DNA of 64,000 bases from an uncultured Paracoccaceae bacterium. Lineage in GTDB: Bacteria; Pseudomonadota; Alphaproteobacteria; Rhodobacterales; Rhodobacteraceae. A program made the translations under genes and the position numbers. Below are positions 62,653-64,000 of this stretch, piece by piece; position 1 is the stretch's first letter; each line of letters begins with the position of its first letter. The notes beneath the pieces are model-generated. The model did no database searches. It saw nothing but the letters and a program-made list of their open reading frames with translations, and was not told the origin of the DNA. The DNA lies in NCBI GenBank assembly GCA_947488175.1, contig CANKYO010000003.1:372001-436000 (forward strand), in the 5' to 3' direction.

Positions 62653-62698
62653 AAACTGTGATATGCCCTTTTTTCCGAATGCCAAAGGAACCGCGATC

Positions 62699-63289
62699 AT
62701 GCCCTACACCGCCGCTCACAAGGCCGAAACCCGCAGGCGAATCGTCGAAACCGCCCGCATCCTGTTTAATCGCGAAGGCTTTTCGGAAGTGTCGATTGAC
62801 CGGATCATGGACGAGGCCGGACTGACTCGTGGTGGCTTTTATAACCACTTTCGCAACAAGGATCAGCTTTATGCTGAAGCCGTTGCAAGCTTTCTGAACG
62901 GGCGCGGCAAGGCGTGGCGGGATGAAGCCGGAGTTGATCCGCAGAATGCCGATGCAGGCAGCGTCCGGGACATGATCGAAAGCTACCTGTCCTCCGCGCA
63001 TCTGGGTGATCTTGATGGTCAATGCCCGATGATCGCATTGCCATCCGATACGGCCCGCGCATCAGACAAGGTGCGGGATGCCTATACCGAGTTGTTGCGC
63101 GCGATGGTCTGGCTCTTTGAACATAATGGTTCGGACAAAGGCTCGCAGCGGCAAAAAGCCTTGTCGCTGGCGGCCACATGCGTTGGCGGCATGGTCTTGG
63201 CTCGCACGGTCGGGGACCCGGAATTGTCGGAAGAAGTCAGGACTGCCGCCCGCGCCTCTGCCTTGGAAACTCTTGGTATGGCCTCATAG
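62699..63289 (+). CDS. TetR/AcrR-family regulator
   Basis: 196 residues. N-terminal helix-turn-helix (SEVSIDRIMDEAGLTRGGFYNHFRNK) and a C-terminal ligand domain with CPMIALPSD, a cysteine-bearing stretch found in NemR-like regulators. ATG at 62699 follows AAAGGAACC; an earlier in-frame start at 62663 lies close to the operator. It probably represses the divergent MAPEG gene. Its stop overlaps the end of the convergent peptidase gene. Confidence 0.88.
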   Translation: MPYTAAHKAETRRRIVETARILFNREGFSEVSIDRIMDEAGLTRGGFYNHFRNKDQLYAEAVASFLNGRGKAWRDEAGVDPQNADAGSVRDMIESYLSSAHLGDLDGQCPMIALPSDTARASDKVRDAYTELLRAMVWLFEHNGSDKGSQRQKALSLAATCVGGMVLARTVGDPELSEEVRTAARASALETLGMAS

Positions 63290-64000
63290 CATCTCGCGAT
63301 AGGTCGGGATGATATCCCCATCCGCCGCAGTCGCCTCATGCACCCCCCTGCAGATCGCCCGGCTCAGACAGATCGCCGCAGCGGCCCCGATATCGCGCAT
63401 GGCCTGGTGGTCAACGATGTCGCCCGTTCCTGTCGATGCGGCAAACACAAGGTCCCCGTCCAATGGGGTGTGCGCCGGTACAATCGCCCGCGCCAGCCCG
63501 TCATGGGCCGCCACCGCCATGCGGTGGCACTGTGATTTGCTCAACGGGGCATCGGTGGCGACAATCGCGATTGTTGTATTCGCAAACTGCCCGGTCGCGT
63601 GCATGAACATCGCCTTTTCCTTGCGGCTGGGTTGGGGTGTGACCAGCCCTGCGGCCGGGTCGGGGCCGATGCCGCCGAACTCGCCCTCCATCTCGAAAGC
63701 AGCTGCCCAGAAATGCCGGTCGCCGGGCGTTGTCACGCTGCCCAGTGAATTCACGGCCACCAGCGCGCCGACCGTGGTTCCGTCCGCCAAAACCATCGAG
63801 GCTGACCCCAATCCGCCCTTCTGCATCGCGGCCATGGCCCCGGTGCCTGCTCCGACGGAGCCCAAGGCAAATGCATCTTCCGCCGCGTCCAATGCGGCAC
63901 GGCCCAAGGCCCGATAGGGGTTCTCATCCCAATCCTTGTCACCGCCATTGATCAGATCAAAGATAATGGCCCCCGGCACGATGGGGATATGCATCGCCCC
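63284..64000 (-). CDS. P1 (DmpA)-family peptidase, 5' end outside the window
   Basis: About 239 residues are visible; the N-terminus is cut by the window edge and roughly a hundred residues should be missing. The family pattern is clear: VPIVPGA-like PIVPGAIIFDL, ENPYRALGRAA, GAGTGAMAAMQKGGLGSAS with the nucleophile Ser after self-cleavage, ALVAVNSLG, and a late NTTIAIVATDA. These are Ntn-hydrolase-like aminopeptidases. Confidence 0.85.
   Translation of the reverse strand, partial: GAMHIPIVPGAIIFDLINGGDKDWDENPYRALGRAALDAAEDAFALGSVGAGTGAMAAMQKGGLGSASMVLADGTTVGALVAVNSLGSVTTPGDRHFWAAAFEMEGEFGGIGPDPAAGLVTPQPSRKEKAMFMHATGQFANTTIAIVATDAPLSKSQCHRMAVAAHDGLARAIVPAHTPLDGDLVFAASTGTGDIVDHQAMRDIGAAAAICLSRAICRGVHEATAADGDIIPTYREML

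Overview
The window looks like a chromosome segment from a marine alphaproteobacterium of the Roseobacter group (Rhodobacteraceae). The grounds are high-GC codon use, many ATGA or 4-base gene overlaps, GTG/TTG starts, a RutR-controlled reductive pyrimidine pathway, a DUF1036 protein and intergenic motifs I associate with this family. No rRNA, tRNA, CRISPR array, phage or insertion sequence was recognised. The assignment rests on sequence reading alone.

Region 1 (1-6.3 kb) carries one 2004-residue autotransporter-type adhesin, followed by a terminator-like hairpin. Region 2 (6.3-39.3 kb) is a large type VI secretion (T6SS) locus made of two arms around an envelope module. The plus-strand arm is tssK-tssL-tssM-tagF-pppA-ppkA. 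The minus-strand arm reads from 39.2 kb down to 25.9 kb: DUF6931-like gene, tagH (FHA), tssA, tssB, tssC, hcp, tssE, tssF, tssG, clpV and a DUF2235/Tle1-like lipase. No vgrG, PAAR or tssJ was seen. Between the arms (16.5-24.7 kb) lie a TonB-like protein, two ExbD-like proteins, ExbB, two small secreted proteins, DUF1036, a secreted caspase-fold protein without its catalytic His, and a membrane-anchored fusion of an M23 endopeptidase and a lytic transglycosylase. TssL and PpkA both carry three DxT-type threonine motifs, and the periplasmic C-terminal domains of PpkA and the TonB-like protein look homologous. I therefore read this as a threonine-phosphorylation-controlled T6SS coupled to a proton-driven cell-wall module. 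That module is the best candidate for an undescribed system.

Region 3 (39.4-46.7 kb) is general metabolism and regulation: an AraC regulator with a secreted hydrolase and an NTF2-like protein, an AIG1-like membrane protein, an SDR epimerase, a methyltransferase, a class II aldolase and a galactose/arabinose dehydrogenase-like enzyme. Region 4 (46.6-61.1 kb) is reductive pyrimidine degradation and uptake: preT, a methyltransferase, preA, small genes, a flavin reductase, a metallo-beta-lactamase-fold enzyme, rutR, the carbamoyl amidohydrolase, hydA (dihydropyrimidinase) and an ABC importer of the NMT1/THI5 type. A near-consensus RutR operator lies upstream of the amidohydrolase. A small GIY-YIG nuclease bracketed by REP-like palindromes interrupts the operon between the amidohydrolase and hydA. 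Region 5 (61.1-64 kb) has a membrane protein, a divergent MAPEG/TetR pair with a perfect palindromic operator, and a P1-family peptidase cut by the window edge.
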